Shown: positions 1-7,141 of the stretch, in pieces
Layout of the letters: each line of letters begins with the position of its first letter
Numbering within the stretch: the first letter of the stretch is position 1
Assembly: GCF_013409305.1 (NCBI RefSeq)
Contig: NZ_JACBZJ010000001.1
Location: forward strand, 2,046,001-2,110,000
From: Cellulomonas soli
Lineage (GTDB): Bacteria > Actinomycetota > Actinomycetes > Actinomycetales > Cellulomonadaceae
Reading direction: 5' to 3'
Length of the DNA stretch: 64,000 nt
Notes under the pieces: model-generated
The model's database searches: none
Seen by the model: the letters and a program-made list of their open reading frames with translations, nothing else
Told to the model about the DNA's origin: nothing
Position numbers and translations under genes: made by a program

Positions 1-168
1 CGATACCTGACCGTCGACCACATCCACGCCCCGGACCCGAACACATCCGCCGCACAGGTCGCCATCGACCGATGGATCTGGCGCGCCGCGTACGTCGCCG
101 TCGCGGGCGGCGGCCTGATCGCCCTCGTCGCCCTGGTCGCCCGCATCGCCACCGCAACCGCCCACTGA
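1..168 (+). CDS. C-terminal fragment of a small membrane protein
   Basis: An open frame enters from the left edge and stops at TGA 166-168, giving 55 codons. A hydrophilic stretch with a WIWRAAY segment is followed by one hydrophobic helix (GGGLIALVALVARIA) and a short tail, so the visible part is a single-pass membrane C-terminus. It precedes another tiny membrane protein gene by 18 bp, so the two are probably co-transcribed. The family is not recognised. The start lies outside the window. Confidence 0.5.
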   Translation, partial: RYLTVDHIHAPDPNTSAAQVAIDRWIWRAAYVAVAGGGLIALVALVARIATATAH

Positions 169-186
169 CACGAAGGAGCGTCACTG

Positions 187-345
187 ATGAACAGCACCAC
201 GACCTTGACCACCGACACCGACACGCAGTGGGCCGGGTCGGCCTTCCGCAGCGAGGCCGAGCTCGCCGGCTTCACCCTCACCGCCGCAGGCATGGGCATC
301 ATCGCCGCGCTCGGGATGATCGTCTTCTACGCAATCGCCAGGTGA
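187..345 (+). CDS. Small single-pass membrane protein, unknown function
   Basis: This gene encodes 52 residues, too short for most ORF callers. ATG 187 is preceded by an AAGGAG Shine-Dalgarno (about 9 bp away), and the reading frame ends at TGA 343-345. The first ~28 residues are Thr/Asp/Ser-rich and hydrophilic; residues ~29-50 form one hydrophobic helix rich in Gly, Met and Ile. It lies 18 bp after the preceding membrane-protein fragment, suggesting a small operon of membrane peptides, possibly element transfer or maintenance functions (inference only). No family recognised. Confidence 0.5.
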   Translation: MNSTTTLTTDTDTQWAGSAFRSEAELAGFTLTAAGMGIIAALGMIVFYAIAR

Positions 346-802
346 CCCCACCGCCCGGGGAACGGTCACTTCCCCGGGCGTGGCGGACGCCCTCGCCTCG
401 CTCTGACCAGCCCGCGACCCGAGCCTCCACGGCAGTGAACAGGGTGTTCCCGCCGTGGTGCCCCCACCCCCCACCCAGCCCTCGCCACGACCCGCACTGG
501 AAGCCACGGAACGGGCGGGTGCCGGGCTGAGCGGGTGGGGTGGCGTCAGGCCCGGAGACAGGCACGTACGAAGCACCGGAAGGGCGCCTGACCTGGGGTG
601 ACGCAGGCGGCATGACCGATGCAGGGGCCGGGTCTTGTGGGTAGAACACAGCCCGGGAGCGCTTCCTTCGCGTGCCGCTGGGGAAGCGCTCCCGGGCTGG
701 AGCCAAGGACCTCTCGCAGCAAGGTGCACCGGTGGCGTCCTTGCAGGGATCCTCTGCAGTTCCTGCGCAAGGCAAGCAAAGAGGCTTGCCGACTCTGGCG
801 AA
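346..802. other. Intergenic region between convergent genes
   Basis: There is no convincing gene in this stretch: overlapping frames on both strands are Arg/Pro/Gly-rich shadows without ribosome binding sites. It separates a rightward operon (ending 345) from a leftward one (ending 803). Its one clear structure is the long hairpin at 649-699. Confidence 0.5.
649..699. terminator. 18-bp perfect inverted repeat, probable bidirectional terminator
   Basis: The arms at 649-666 and 682-699 are exact reverse complements (core CCCGGGAGCGCTTCC) around a 15-nt loop. It sits between two convergent transcription units, where a bidirectional terminator is expected. No T-tract follows either arm, so an alternative is a protein-binding palindrome. 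Confidence 0.45.
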
Positions 803-988
803 CTACTTGTCGTGGGCCGCTAGCGCCCGGCGCGACTCCAACAGTCGGCGGCCATGCCAACCGATGAACATCAGGCCAACGATGACCATCGCGACTGACG
901 GTGGCACCTTGCCGTTGGCCGCGCCAAGTAGGCCGAGGATCACGAACGCTAGGCCGACGCCGGCACCAGCGATGTTCTTGCCGCTCAT
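803..988 (-). CDS. Small two-helix membrane protein, partner of the upstream secreted protein
   Basis: The ATG at 988 overlaps the stop of the upstream secreted-protein gene as ATGA, so I chose it over an Arg-rich N-terminal extension that would read through that gene. The product has 61 residues with two predicted hydrophobic helices (about residues 8-24 and 31-46) and a basic C-terminus (GRRLLESRR). Translational coupling to a secreted Cys-rich protein points to a dedicated partner such as an immunity, anchoring or secretion helper. That role is inferred from arrangement only; the family is not recognised. Confidence 0.6.
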   Translation of the reverse strand: MSGKNIAGAGVGLAFVILGLLGAANGKVPPSVAMVIVGLMFIGWHGRRLLESRRALAAHDK

Positions 989-1395
989 CCGCACCCCCAG
1001 ATGGACACCGCGGCGCCGAGGATCGCGACGCCTAGCGGACCAGTGTAGAGCCCGATGATCGAGACCCCGAGTCCAGCCGCGCACTTATGGGCGCTGACGT
1101 TGTTCACGGCCTCGAGTCCGCTTCCGATCCACCGGTAGTTCTTACCGTCAATGGTGACGCAGCCGACCGACGGGCTGCAGTAGCCCGTGACGGGGCTCCA
1201 CTTGCCGTTGACGCATGATGCCTTGGTTGGTGGGCAGTACTGCGACTCCGGGATGATCACGCACTTCTTGGGTGCGCAGATCTGAACGTATCCATCGGGG
1301 AGATACACGACAGCTGACGCCGGTGATGCGAGTCCACCGACGACGAGCGCGCAGACCGCCACGACGATGGCAAGACATCGTCTGGATCTAGTCAC
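985..1395 (-). CDS. Secreted cysteine-rich protein with hydrophobic Gly-rich tail
   Basis: This gene encodes 136 residues from GTG 1395. An AGAGAGGA Shine-Dalgarno directly abuts an ATG at 1401 but is 6 bp from the GTG, so GTG is preferred. An Arg-rich n-region and hydrophobic core lead to a signal peptidase site at ASPASA. The mature part has at least seven Cys residues in the motifs CAPKKC, CPPTKASC and CSPSVGC, suggesting disulphides, and then a hydrophobic Gly-rich end finishing IWGCG. With its translationally coupled 61-residue membrane partner it resembles a secreted effector plus immunity or anchor arrangement; a bacteriocin-like role is a guess. No named family recognised. Confidence 0.6.
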   Translation of the reverse strand: MTRSRRCLAIVVAVCALVVGGLASPASAVVYLPDGYVQICAPKKCVIIPESQYCPPTKASCVNGKWSPVTGYCSPSVGCVTIDGKNYRWIGSGLEAVNNVSAHKCAAGLGVSIIGLYTGPLGVAILGAAVSIWGCG

Positions 1396-1822
1396 AAACA
1401 TTCCTCTCTTTGGGAAGGTTCGCTGCAACATAGTGCTCAGAGACATCACCGCGCAGGCGTTCTGTGCGTCGTTGACTCCAGTCACTCGAACGAGTGATGG
1501 CGGCGGAGGCTCCAGCAGTCCAGTCCGGTGCGAACTCGTGCCCCGGCACCGCGATGGCTGGCCCGAGGTCAGCGAGCTACTCGACTCGTCTTGACGAAGA
1601 CCCGGTCGGTCCGCTCATCAGGCACCGCAAAGCCGGCTTCCTGCGCCCCCGGTGCCGACCGGCTGAGCCCCACCCCCACAGCGGTCCGCCTCGCGGCTCT
1701 CTGAGCCCCCCCGAATCGCCCCGCCGCGCTCGCGGGCGTCGGCGCCACGCTGGCTCCTCACACGGGCACCACGCGCCCCCACCGGACGGTCCTCGTGGGT
1801 GGTCGCCGGTCGGATGCGGGGC
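1396..1822. other. Divergent promoter region
   Basis: This region lies between the leftward secreted-protein operon and the rightward gene at 1823. Apart from the palindrome at 1482-1497 and a Shine-Dalgarno for the leftward gene at 1402-1410, I see nothing I can assign. The frames covering 1494-1886 lack coding character. Confidence 0.4.
1482..1497. promoter_or_regulatory. 16-bp perfect palindrome, probable operator
   Basis: TCACTCGAACGAGTGA is fully palindromic. It lies about 90 bp upstream of the start of the secreted Cys-rich protein gene, in the divergent intergenic region, where a dimeric repressor could control one or both directions. Several small HTH genes on the element are candidate binders. 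The binding protein is unknown. Confidence 0.4.
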
Positions 1823-2305
1823 ATGGAACCCCACCTCGACATCGCCCCTGACGGCACCCGTCTGCCGCTCCGCCATGTTCACCTGACCGTCACCGAAGCC
1901 GAGGGCACTGCACTCGCCGGGCTGCTCGAGCGGGCCGTTCGTGACGCCGACCCCGACGACGACGCTGGGGTGGTGGACGCGGTCGAGGGGGCCGGGCGGT
2001 TGCTCGACGTACTCGACGCGCAGGTTCGGGCGCCCGTGCAGATCGGGTTGCCCGAGCACGACGTCGTCCGGCTGCCGCGCACTGGGGTGACCCTCTGCGG
2101 GCCCGGGGTGCAGACAGCGGTGGCCATCCACGGGGCGCTCATCGCCGACGGGCGGAGCGAACAGGAGGCATGGGAGGCCGCTGGGCGGGAGGTTGGATCC
2201 GAGCTCGCCCAGGCCGTGCTCGCGGGGGTGCGGGGAGTCACCTGCAGGCCCCTGGCGCGGGTGTACCGGGCCGTGCTGCGGGAGGCGGCTGCGCACCGCG
2301 ACTGA
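1823..2305 (+). CDS. Hypothetical protein, 160 residues
   Basis: I chose the ATG at 1823 (MEPHLDIAPDG), with a GCGGGG stretch just upstream; two further in-frame ATGs exist at 1799 and 1814. The protein is acidic, with an N-terminal strand-like segment (TRLPLRHVHLTVTE) and a helical second half (DGRSEQEAWEAAGREVGSELAQ is only partly quoted here as EQEAWEAAGREV). No membrane helix or signal peptide is visible. Codon use is like the neighbours. Function not recognised; it stands alone between the divergent region and the iterons. Confidence 0.5.
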   Translation: MEPHLDIAPDGTRLPLRHVHLTVTEAEGTALAGLLERAVRDADPDDDAGVVDAVEGAGRLLDVLDAQVRAPVQIGLPEHDVVRLPRTGVTLCGPGVQTAVAIHGALIADGRSEQEAWEAAGREVGSELAQAVLAGVRGVTCRPLARVYRAVLREAAAHRD

Positions 2306-2378
2306 CACCGACGCCCCTGCGTGACCGACGCGCAGCGGGGCCCCGCTGCGTGTTGGGCCGGGTCGGGTGGTAGCCCCT

Positions 2379-2398
2379 ATGTATTGCCAGCAATACAT
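2379..2398. promoter_or_regulatory. 20-bp palindrome sharing the iteron core
   Basis: ATGTATTGC and GCAATACAT face each other across a CA dinucleotide. The right arm plus flanks (AGCAATACATTG) recurs exactly at 2661-2672 at the end of the iteron array, so one protein probably binds both places, for example the initiator or the small HTH protein encoded downstream. Confidence 0.5.
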
Positions 2399-2597
2399 TG
2401 CCGAGCGGTTCGACTTCATGCAGTTGTGTGCGCTGGTCCTGGTCCTGACCCTCTCGAGTGCTGAAAAGCGCAGCGACGGCAGTGGTGTCCTAGCGATCAG
2501 ATCTTCGTCGATGCCCGTCGAGCGAAGCGCGGACGGAACTACTAGCCTCTCCCTGAACTCTCTCTTAACTACTACTGCACTTACGGGTATTGCCACC

Positions 2598-2672
2598 AAT
2601 ACATCTATGTAGTCCTAGCAATACATCAATGTAGTTCTAGCAGTACATCTATGTAGTGCTAGCAATACATTG
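2598..2672. repeat. 22-bp iterons, three full copies and one partial
   Basis: Units at 2598-2619, 2620-2641 and 2642-2663 follow the pattern ARTACATCWATGTAGTNCTAGC, with a partial fourth unit to 2672. Each unit contains the near-palindrome TACATCTATGTA, and a period of 22 bp puts all copies on the same DNA face. Tandem direct repeats of this size beside an initiator-like gene are typical of iteron replication origins; an operator array is the alternative. Confidence 0.65.
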
Positions 2673-2876
2673 TCGCAAGAGGGGGCACTCGCTCCTCGGG
2701 GCGCGTGACCTCGACGGCGTCCGCCTCGGCGACCGCAGGGCCGGCCCCGGCGCCTCGGTGCATGTCGGCAACCTGGTCGAGAAGCAGGACAAATCGTTGC
2801 TTTCAACCCCTCAAGAAACTGTATGGGCGTCGATCTATGCTGTAGAGAGAGTCGAACACCTGTACGGGAGGATGTC

Positions 2877-3119
2877 ATGAGGATCCACGAGGTCACCGCC
2901 GAGCACGCGTCTGTGCTGTCCACGCTCGCCGCTGAGCGCGCAGCCGCCGAGGCTGCCCTGGATGCCGCTCGACGTGCTCAGAGGGAGGCGATCGAGGACA
3001 TCTACACGCACGGCGGCTACACGCTCCATGCAATCGCGCCGCATGCCGGCCTCGGCTACCAGACGATCCACGCAATCGTGCGTGACGTGCGGGCGCGACG
3101 CGAGGCTGCCGCCGCCTGA
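2877..3119 (+). CDS. Small HTH DNA-binding protein
   Basis: 80 residues from ATG 2877, chosen because GGGAGGA lies 5-7 bp upstream. The N-terminal half is a long Ala/Glu/Arg helix (EAALDAARRAQREAIEDIYT). The C-terminal half has a helix-turn-helix pattern in which AIAPHAGLGYQTIHAIVRDV forms the turn and recognition helix. It lies between the iterons and the initiator-like gene, so it may regulate that gene or bind the repeats. A transcript from here would cross the hairpin at 3129-3168 before entering the next gene. Confidence 0.55.
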   Translation: MRIHEVTAEHASVLSTLAAERAAAEAALDAARRAQREAIEDIYTHGGYTLHAIAPHAGLGYQTIHAIVRDVRARREAAAA

Positions 3120-3128
3120 AAGACGAAA

Positions 3129-3168
3129 GCGCCGCCCCGGTCACTGACCAAAGATCCCGGGACGGCGC
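3129..3168 (+). terminator. GC-rich hairpin between two element genes
   Basis: The arms GCGCCGCCCCGG (3129-3140) and CCGGGACGGCGC (3157-3168) pair with one mismatch around a 16-nt loop. It begins 10 bp after the HTH gene and ends 31 bp before the next start, so it could terminate or attenuate read-through into the initiator-like gene. There is no strong T-tract. Confidence 0.45.
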
Positions 3169-3199
3169 CAACAACTTCGCTCACTAGAAAGGTAGCACG

Positions 3200-4453
3200 A
3201 TGGGACTGCACCTACGCCGGTTCGTCCGCGAGAACCGGGCGCTGTACTACGGCGAGCTTGATCGTCCGACCATGCGGCTCCTCGAGGAACTCGCTGACCG
3301 CGTCCGGGAGTTCTCGAAGCCCTGGTCTGGATCCACCACGGACCCGTCAGCCACATCGGTGTGGGAGATCGCGGCGTCGCGGTGGACGATCGAGGCGCCC
3401 GTCGAGGACCTCGCCGATTGCCTCGGCGTCACGCGTGACCGCGTGCAGGTTGGGATGCGGAGGCTGCGGGCCGCCGGGCACATCGAGAGCGCAGTTCCCC
3501 ACACCTACGGCCGGACGACGACCCGCATCGTCTTCCACCCTCGTGCCCGTCAGCAGTTCCTGGCCACGCGCCGGACAGCGATCCTGCATGTCCACGCCCG
3601 TGTCGATGTCGAGGGCATGTCCACTACGGCCGCCGCGATCGTCGATGGTCTGATCGACGCGTGGCGCGAGACGCACGTGCCGACGGTTCGTGGGCGTGAG
3701 CTCGTCGGAGCGCGGATCCCCGACGACACCGTCGCGGACGCATTGCCGGGCGTGGTCGCTGGGCACCTCGGGGACACCGCGGCGCAGTTCGAGGTCACGT
3801 CGGTCGCACCCGAACTGCCCGCTGGGATGACGGAGGAGCTGTGGGGCGATCCCGCGGCGCCGGAACCGACGACCGACGCCGTGGCGGACGCGGCGATCGC
3901 GGCCCTGACCGCCTACTGGCAGGGGCGCGAGCTCGTCCACCCCCGCGTCGTCGCACAGAAGATCGCGGGGGTGCTCACCAAGGCTGGCATGACGCACAGC
4001 GAGCTCGCCGAGGCAGTCATCGCCGGCGCGTTCGACGGCGTTGAGATCTGCCGACCGTCGGACGTCACCGTCGCGGCGCTGGAACCGGTCCTGGACCCCG
4101 AGCGCGCGGCCGAGGCGCGCCGGGCCGCCGTGGCACGTGAGCGCCGAGAGGCCCGCGCTCGCGAGGCCGCGGCTTGGGACGCCGTCGGTGACGCGTACGC
4201 GACCGGCGACCAGGAGCGCATCGACGCTGCGCTCGAGGCCGTAGACGCCGCGACCGCCATCGAAATCGCGACGGCGGTGCCCGCCGAGCGCCCCGCAGGC
4301 CATGATCGGGCTGTTCGGATGGCCGCGGCTCCTGCGCTGCTGCCCGACCACGCCGCGGACGCAGTGGCCGCCGAGCCCGTGGTCGAGGACCCTCCCGCGT
4401 GGAGCGAGGTAGAGCCTCCGACTGTCGTCGCGCCGGTGCGTGCCGCCGCCTGA
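3200..4453 (+). CDS. Putative replication initiator-like winged-helix protein
   Basis: 417 residues. ATG 3200 follows an AAAGG ribosome site. Residues ~1-125 look like a winged-helix DNA-binding domain: two helical segments, then the recognition-helix pattern VEDLADCLGVTRDRVQVGMRRLRAAG and a basic wing (TTTRIVFHP). The middle is mixed alpha/beta, and residues ~290-350 are a long charged Ala/Arg/Glu helix, probably coiled coil. The C-terminus is Ala/Pro/Val-rich and probably disordered. Position beside iterons is the main reason to suspect an initiator of episomal replication, as in some actinobacterial integrative elements; no Rep catalytic motif is visible, so a transcription regulator is a fair alternative. 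Confidence 0.45.
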   Translation: MGLHLRRFVRENRALYYGELDRPTMRLLEELADRVREFSKPWSGSTTDPSATSVWEIAASRWTIEAPVEDLADCLGVTRDRVQVGMRRLRAAGHIESAVPHTYGRTTTRIVFHPRARQQFLATRRTAILHVHARVDVEGMSTTAAAIVDGLIDAWRETHVPTVRGRELVGARIPDDTVADALPGVVAGHLGDTAAQFEVTSVAPELPAGMTEELWGDPAAPEPTTDAVADAAIAALTAYWQGRELVHPRVVAQKIAGVLTKAGMTHSELAEAVIAGAFDGVEICRPSDVTVAALEPVLDPERAAEARRAAVARERREARAREAAAWDAVGDAYATGDQERIDAALEAVDAATAIEIATAVPAERPAGHDRAVRMAAAPALLPDHAADAVAAEPVVEDPPAWSEVEPPTVVAPVRAAA

Positions 4454-4460
4454 CCCCCCG

Positions 4461-4503
4461 CCCACCCACCCCTCCCGCCTTCCACGACGGGGGTGGGTTG
4501 GGG
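4461..4503. terminator. C-rich/G-rich stem after the initiator-like gene
   Basis: CCCACCCACCCC (4461-4472) can pair with GGGGTGGGTTGGGG (4490-4503) with a small bulge. It lies just after the stop at 4453 and before the convergent gene ending at 4583, a suitable place for a bidirectional terminator. Confidence 0.45.
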
Positions 4504-4582
4504 GCGTCTCGGTGCGGGGTAGCCGTGGCCCACGGGGGTAACGGGCTCCTACCCGGCGGGGTCATGCGACGGACCAGTCCGG

Positions 4583-5581
4583 CTACCCCGTGACGTCGGG
4601 CTCGTCCTCGGTGATGTCGGTGGGTGGGTCGATCTGTTCGATGGATCGCAGGGTCCGGCGCACGGTCGCGTCGTCGTCCCCGTCCCGCACGCTCTCGTCC
4701 ACCTCGATGCGCACCCACTGACCAAAGGACGCGGAAGAAGCACCGAGGAGTGAACGCGGCACAGTCCCCGTGATGCGGGCGTGAGCGGCGGTCAGCAGGT
4801 CGAAGGTGGTGCGTACGTGGCTCGCAGTGACCCACTCGCCCTCGTAGGCCACGACCTCCACGTCGAGCTCTAGGGAGCGGACGATCTTCCGGAGGTACGC
4901 CGAATCCGCCGGCGTGAGCTCGACCGGCGCGCGAGTGCCAGTGCGGTCGTCGATCGTGACTGTGGAGCCGAGGTCGATGCAGCGGGCCGCGAACCGGTCG
5001 AGCTGGCGGGTCGCAGGGACACCGATCGACGTGAGCCGGTCCGCGAGGCCACCGGTGCCACCCTCTCCGTGCTGCGCCTCACGAAGCGATGCGACGACCT
5101 CGTCGACTGCTCTCATGCTGATCGTCTCGACGGCATCTGTACCGGCGAGGGTCAACTGGACGTGCTCGTCGTCTCGGAGTTCAGGGTCGTGTGCATTCGA
5201 GGGCTGACACACGAGATCGATGACGATGGACCCTGCACCAACCGGCACGAGCCACATGCCGAGTCTGTCGCGGGCCCGGTCATCGACCTTGGAGAACGGT
5301 CGCAGCAGGTGGCGGTTCGCGGCTGCCACCACGGCATCGTTGAGCGCCTGGGCCGCCCGCAGCATGGAGTGTGCGGGACCCGCGTGTCCGATCACGTCTC
5401 CGTGCGCGAAGTGAGCACGGAGACCCTTCTGGCGTGCCACCCATGCGTCGCGCGCCTCCGCGTGCAAGGCGCGCAGGCTCGCGCGGTTCGCGCTGCTCGC
5501 CCAGTCATCGGAACGGTCTGCCGTGGCAATGGAGTGTTCGGTCGCTCGCAGAAACGCGGCAAGTTCACGGAGGTCGCTCAC
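4583..5581 (-). CDS. Unknown protein coupled to a nucleotidyltransferase-like gene
   Basis: 332 residues from GTG 5581, which overlaps the upstream stop as GTGA and has a GGAGGT site about 9 bp before it. The longer frame from 5644 would start inside the upstream gene. The N-terminal third is helical (SDLRELAAFLRATEHSI onward). Central strands (GMWLVPVGAGSIVIDLV) lead into a C-terminal region with PADSAYLRKIVRSLELDVEV. No membrane segment, signal peptide or familiar catalytic motif is seen. Translational coupling to the DUF6932-like gene suggests that the two proteins act together, perhaps as toxin and antitoxin or as a defence pair carried by the element. Confidence 0.6.
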   Translation of the reverse strand: MSDLRELAAFLRATEHSIATADRSDDWASSANRASLRALHAEARDAWVARQKGLRAHFAHGDVIGHAGPAHSMLRAAQALNDAVVAAANRHLLRPFSKVDDRARDRLGMWLVPVGAGSIVIDLVCQPSNAHDPELRDDEHVQLTLAGTDAVETISMRAVDEVVASLREAQHGEGGTGGLADRLTSIGVPATRQLDRFAARCIDLGSTVTIDDRTGTRAPVELTPADSAYLRKIVRSLELDVEVVAYEGEWVTASHVRTTFDLLTAAHARITGTVPRSLLGASSASFGQWVRIEVDESVRDGDDDATVRRTLRSIEQIDPPTDITEDEPDVTG

Positions 5582-6111
5582 GAGAGCACCACCTCCACGT
5601 AGCCCTTGGCGAGCGTCTCTCCTGTGGCGCGTGACCGCTGCCACCAGTCATCCCAGTGTCCGCGCAAAGCGGCGTACGTGCCATGGCCGGGGTGAGCGTC
5701 GGGCACCTTGACGATGCCGTAGATGTCCAAGTTGAGTGTCCGGCCGATCCCTGGAACGGGCTCGTGCTTCCACCTGTTCCGGGGAGCGATCCACATGTCG
5801 TTCAGGTCAGCGGTGATCGATGGGTCGGGTGCGGACCGGGCTGCATCGATCACGGGTGAGCAGTCGATGTCACCGGGTGTCACCTTGCCCGAGATGAAGC
5901 TCCCGTCGAGCCAGACGCTGTCGAGCGCGAGGCCGAGCCGGTCGAGCAGTTCGATGTATCTCTCGAGGTCGTCCATCAGTTGTCCTCGCCACGCTCCGTC
6001 GGACCGTGCTACGACGAAGTTGTCACGGACGTCCGACATGGTGACGGTGTATCGACCGCGTGGCAGTACCGGGTAGCCGTCAGCGCCCGGAACGAGCGTT
6101 GGCAAACTCAC
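5578..6111 (-). CDS. Nucleotidyltransferase-like protein (DUF6932 type)
   Basis: 177 residues. GTG 6111 is preferred because GAGGA precedes it by 6 bp; the upstream extension to 6225 is Arg-rich and non-coding in character. The order of motifs matches my memory of DUF6932: an LPRGRY start, a helix YIELLDRLGLAL, then a strand with LDGSFISG and an acidic pair GDIDC. GSF-x-n-D-x-D is the nucleotidyltransferase-fold signature for metal and NTP binding. The C-terminal part contains RTLNLDIYGIVKVPD. The enzyme may transfer a nucleotide to a target. Coupled by GTGA overlap to the 332-residue partner downstream. Confidence 0.6.
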   Translation of the reverse strand: MSLPTLVPGADGYPVLPRGRYTVTMSDVRDNFVVARSDGAWRGQLMDDLERYIELLDRLGLALDSVWLDGSFISGKVTPGDIDCSPVIDAARSAPDPSITADLNDMWIAPRNRWKHEPVPGIGRTLNLDIYGIVKVPDAHPGHGTYAALRGHWDDWWQRSRATGETLAKGYVEVVLS

Positions 6112-6255
6112 GACCGGTCCTCGTGCCGATGCGCGCTCGCGCTCTCGCGCGTAGCCGTCTCGCAGTTCACAGTGCCCCCCTTGTATGCCGACTCGATGTC
6201 GATCGGCACTCCTGCGATGTGGCATGAGCCTATGGGGCGAGGTGAGTCCGATGGC

Positions 6256-6471
6256 TCAGTTCGGCTCGTGGATGATCTGCGAGATCCGGGCCCGGCTGAG
6301 GCCCGTGGCCCGCGCGAGGAGCACGGGTCGGGCGCCGGCGGCGTGGAGCTCACGGACCGCGGCCTTCCACCCGGAGGGGTCGGCGGTGCGTGCGGCGGCT
6401 GCTGCGGCGGCCTGACGCGTCCAGACGATCTGCTGCTCGAGGTCCGCGACGGCGGGGGTCGTGGTGGTCAT
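6256..6471 (-). CDS. Small HTH protein, probable element regulator
   Basis: 71 residues from ATG 6471, with GAGAGG about 8 bp upstream. The first half is an Ala-rich helix containing QQIVWTRQAA. The second half is a helix-turn-helix of the type LLARATGLSRARISQIIHEP, as found at the C-termini of small phage and element regulators. It is divergently placed relative to the HNH gene across a region with inverted repeats, so autoregulation and control of the HNH gene are likely. Confidence 0.55.
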   Translation of the reverse strand: MTTTTPAVADLEQQIVWTRQAAAAAAARTADPSGWKAAVRELHAAGARPVLLARATGLSRARISQIIHEPN

Positions 6472-6523
6472 GGTGCGGGCCTCTCGGTCGGGGGGCGTCC
6501 GTGCGTGTGCCTGATCGACTGGC

Positions 6524-6575
6524 TTGACGATTCCGTTAGGAGTCTATGGAACTCGTCATACGTTAAGCCTAACGG
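6524..6575. promoter_or_regulatory. Divergent control region with inverted repeat
   Basis: CCGTTAGG (6533-6540) is inverted as CCTAACGG (6568-6575). A TTGACG -35-like hexamer (6524-6529) lies on the plus strand. On the minus strand a TTAACA and a TATGAC hexamer are 18 bp apart, giving a plausible promoter for the HTH gene. The AT-rich patch stands out from its GC-rich surroundings. The neighbouring HTH protein is the obvious candidate binder. Confidence 0.4.
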
Positions 6576-6643
6576 TTTTGTTAAGGCGGACGAACAGGGA
6601 GGCAGAGGGCACCCAGCAGTGGGGCCCACGGAGGGAGCCAGCC

Positions 6644-7141
6644 ATGACCGCCACCGCCTCACCGACCATCACCCCGGCCCACGAGTCCACCGCATGCCGG
6701 TCCGCCGGATGCCCCGGGCGCCCCAGCGCGAGCCGCGACGGGTGGTGCCAGCGTCACCACGGCCTGGTCCGAGCCACGGGGGTGGAAGCGTGGACCGGCG
6801 CGGTCCCGCGCCCACCACGGACCGCCGCCGTCGCCGAGCGCCTCGCGGCGTACACGGTTGTCAGCCCGGCCGGCTGCTACCTCTGGACTGGCGGCGTCAC
6901 GTCCGCCGGCTATGGCATCGTCGCGGCGCCCGAGTTCGGACTCCGCTGGGTGCTCGTCCATCGACTGGCGTACGAGCTCGCCAGGGGGCCGATCCCCGAG
7001 GGACTCGTCATCGACCACCTGTGCCGCCAGACGACGTGCCTCCGCGTGGAGCACCTCGAGCCCGTGACCGTGGGCGAGAACACCCGGCGCGGGGTCGCTG
7101 CGCGCCGTGCCGAGCGCGAGGCCATCGCGGTGGCCGCCTGA
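6644..7141 (+). CDS. HNH endonuclease, zinc-binding type
   Basis: 165 residues from ATG 6644, with GGAGGG 7 bp upstream. The N-terminal CRSAGCPGR plus WCQRHH looks like a zinc site. Residues ~110-150 carry the HNH core: VHRLAYELARGPIPEG, then VIDHLCR and CLRVEHLEPVT with the catalytic His-Asn/His arrangement, ending GENTRRG. This layout is common in phage and mobile-element HNH proteins, which nick or cut double-stranded DNA during homing or packaging. No terminase is nearby, so a homing or accessory nuclease is likelier here. Confidence 0.7.
   Translation: MTATASPTITPAHESTACRSAGCPGRPSASRDGWCQRHHGLVRATGVEAWTGAVPRPPRTAAVAERLAAYTVVSPAGCYLWTGGVTSAGYGIVAAPEFGLRWVLVHRLAYELARGPIPEGLVIDHLCRQTTCLRVEHLEPVTVGENTRRGVAARRAEREAIAVAA

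Larger units (their letters stand above)
2306..2876. other. AT-richer control region with iterons
   Basis: About 570 bp without a convincing gene and clearly poorer in G+C than its surroundings. It contains a 20-bp palindrome (2379-2398) and three and a half copies of a 22-bp tandem repeat (2598-2672). A small HTH gene and a replication-initiator-like gene follow directly. An origin of replication or a repressor-controlled regulatory region is likely. Confidence 0.55.
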
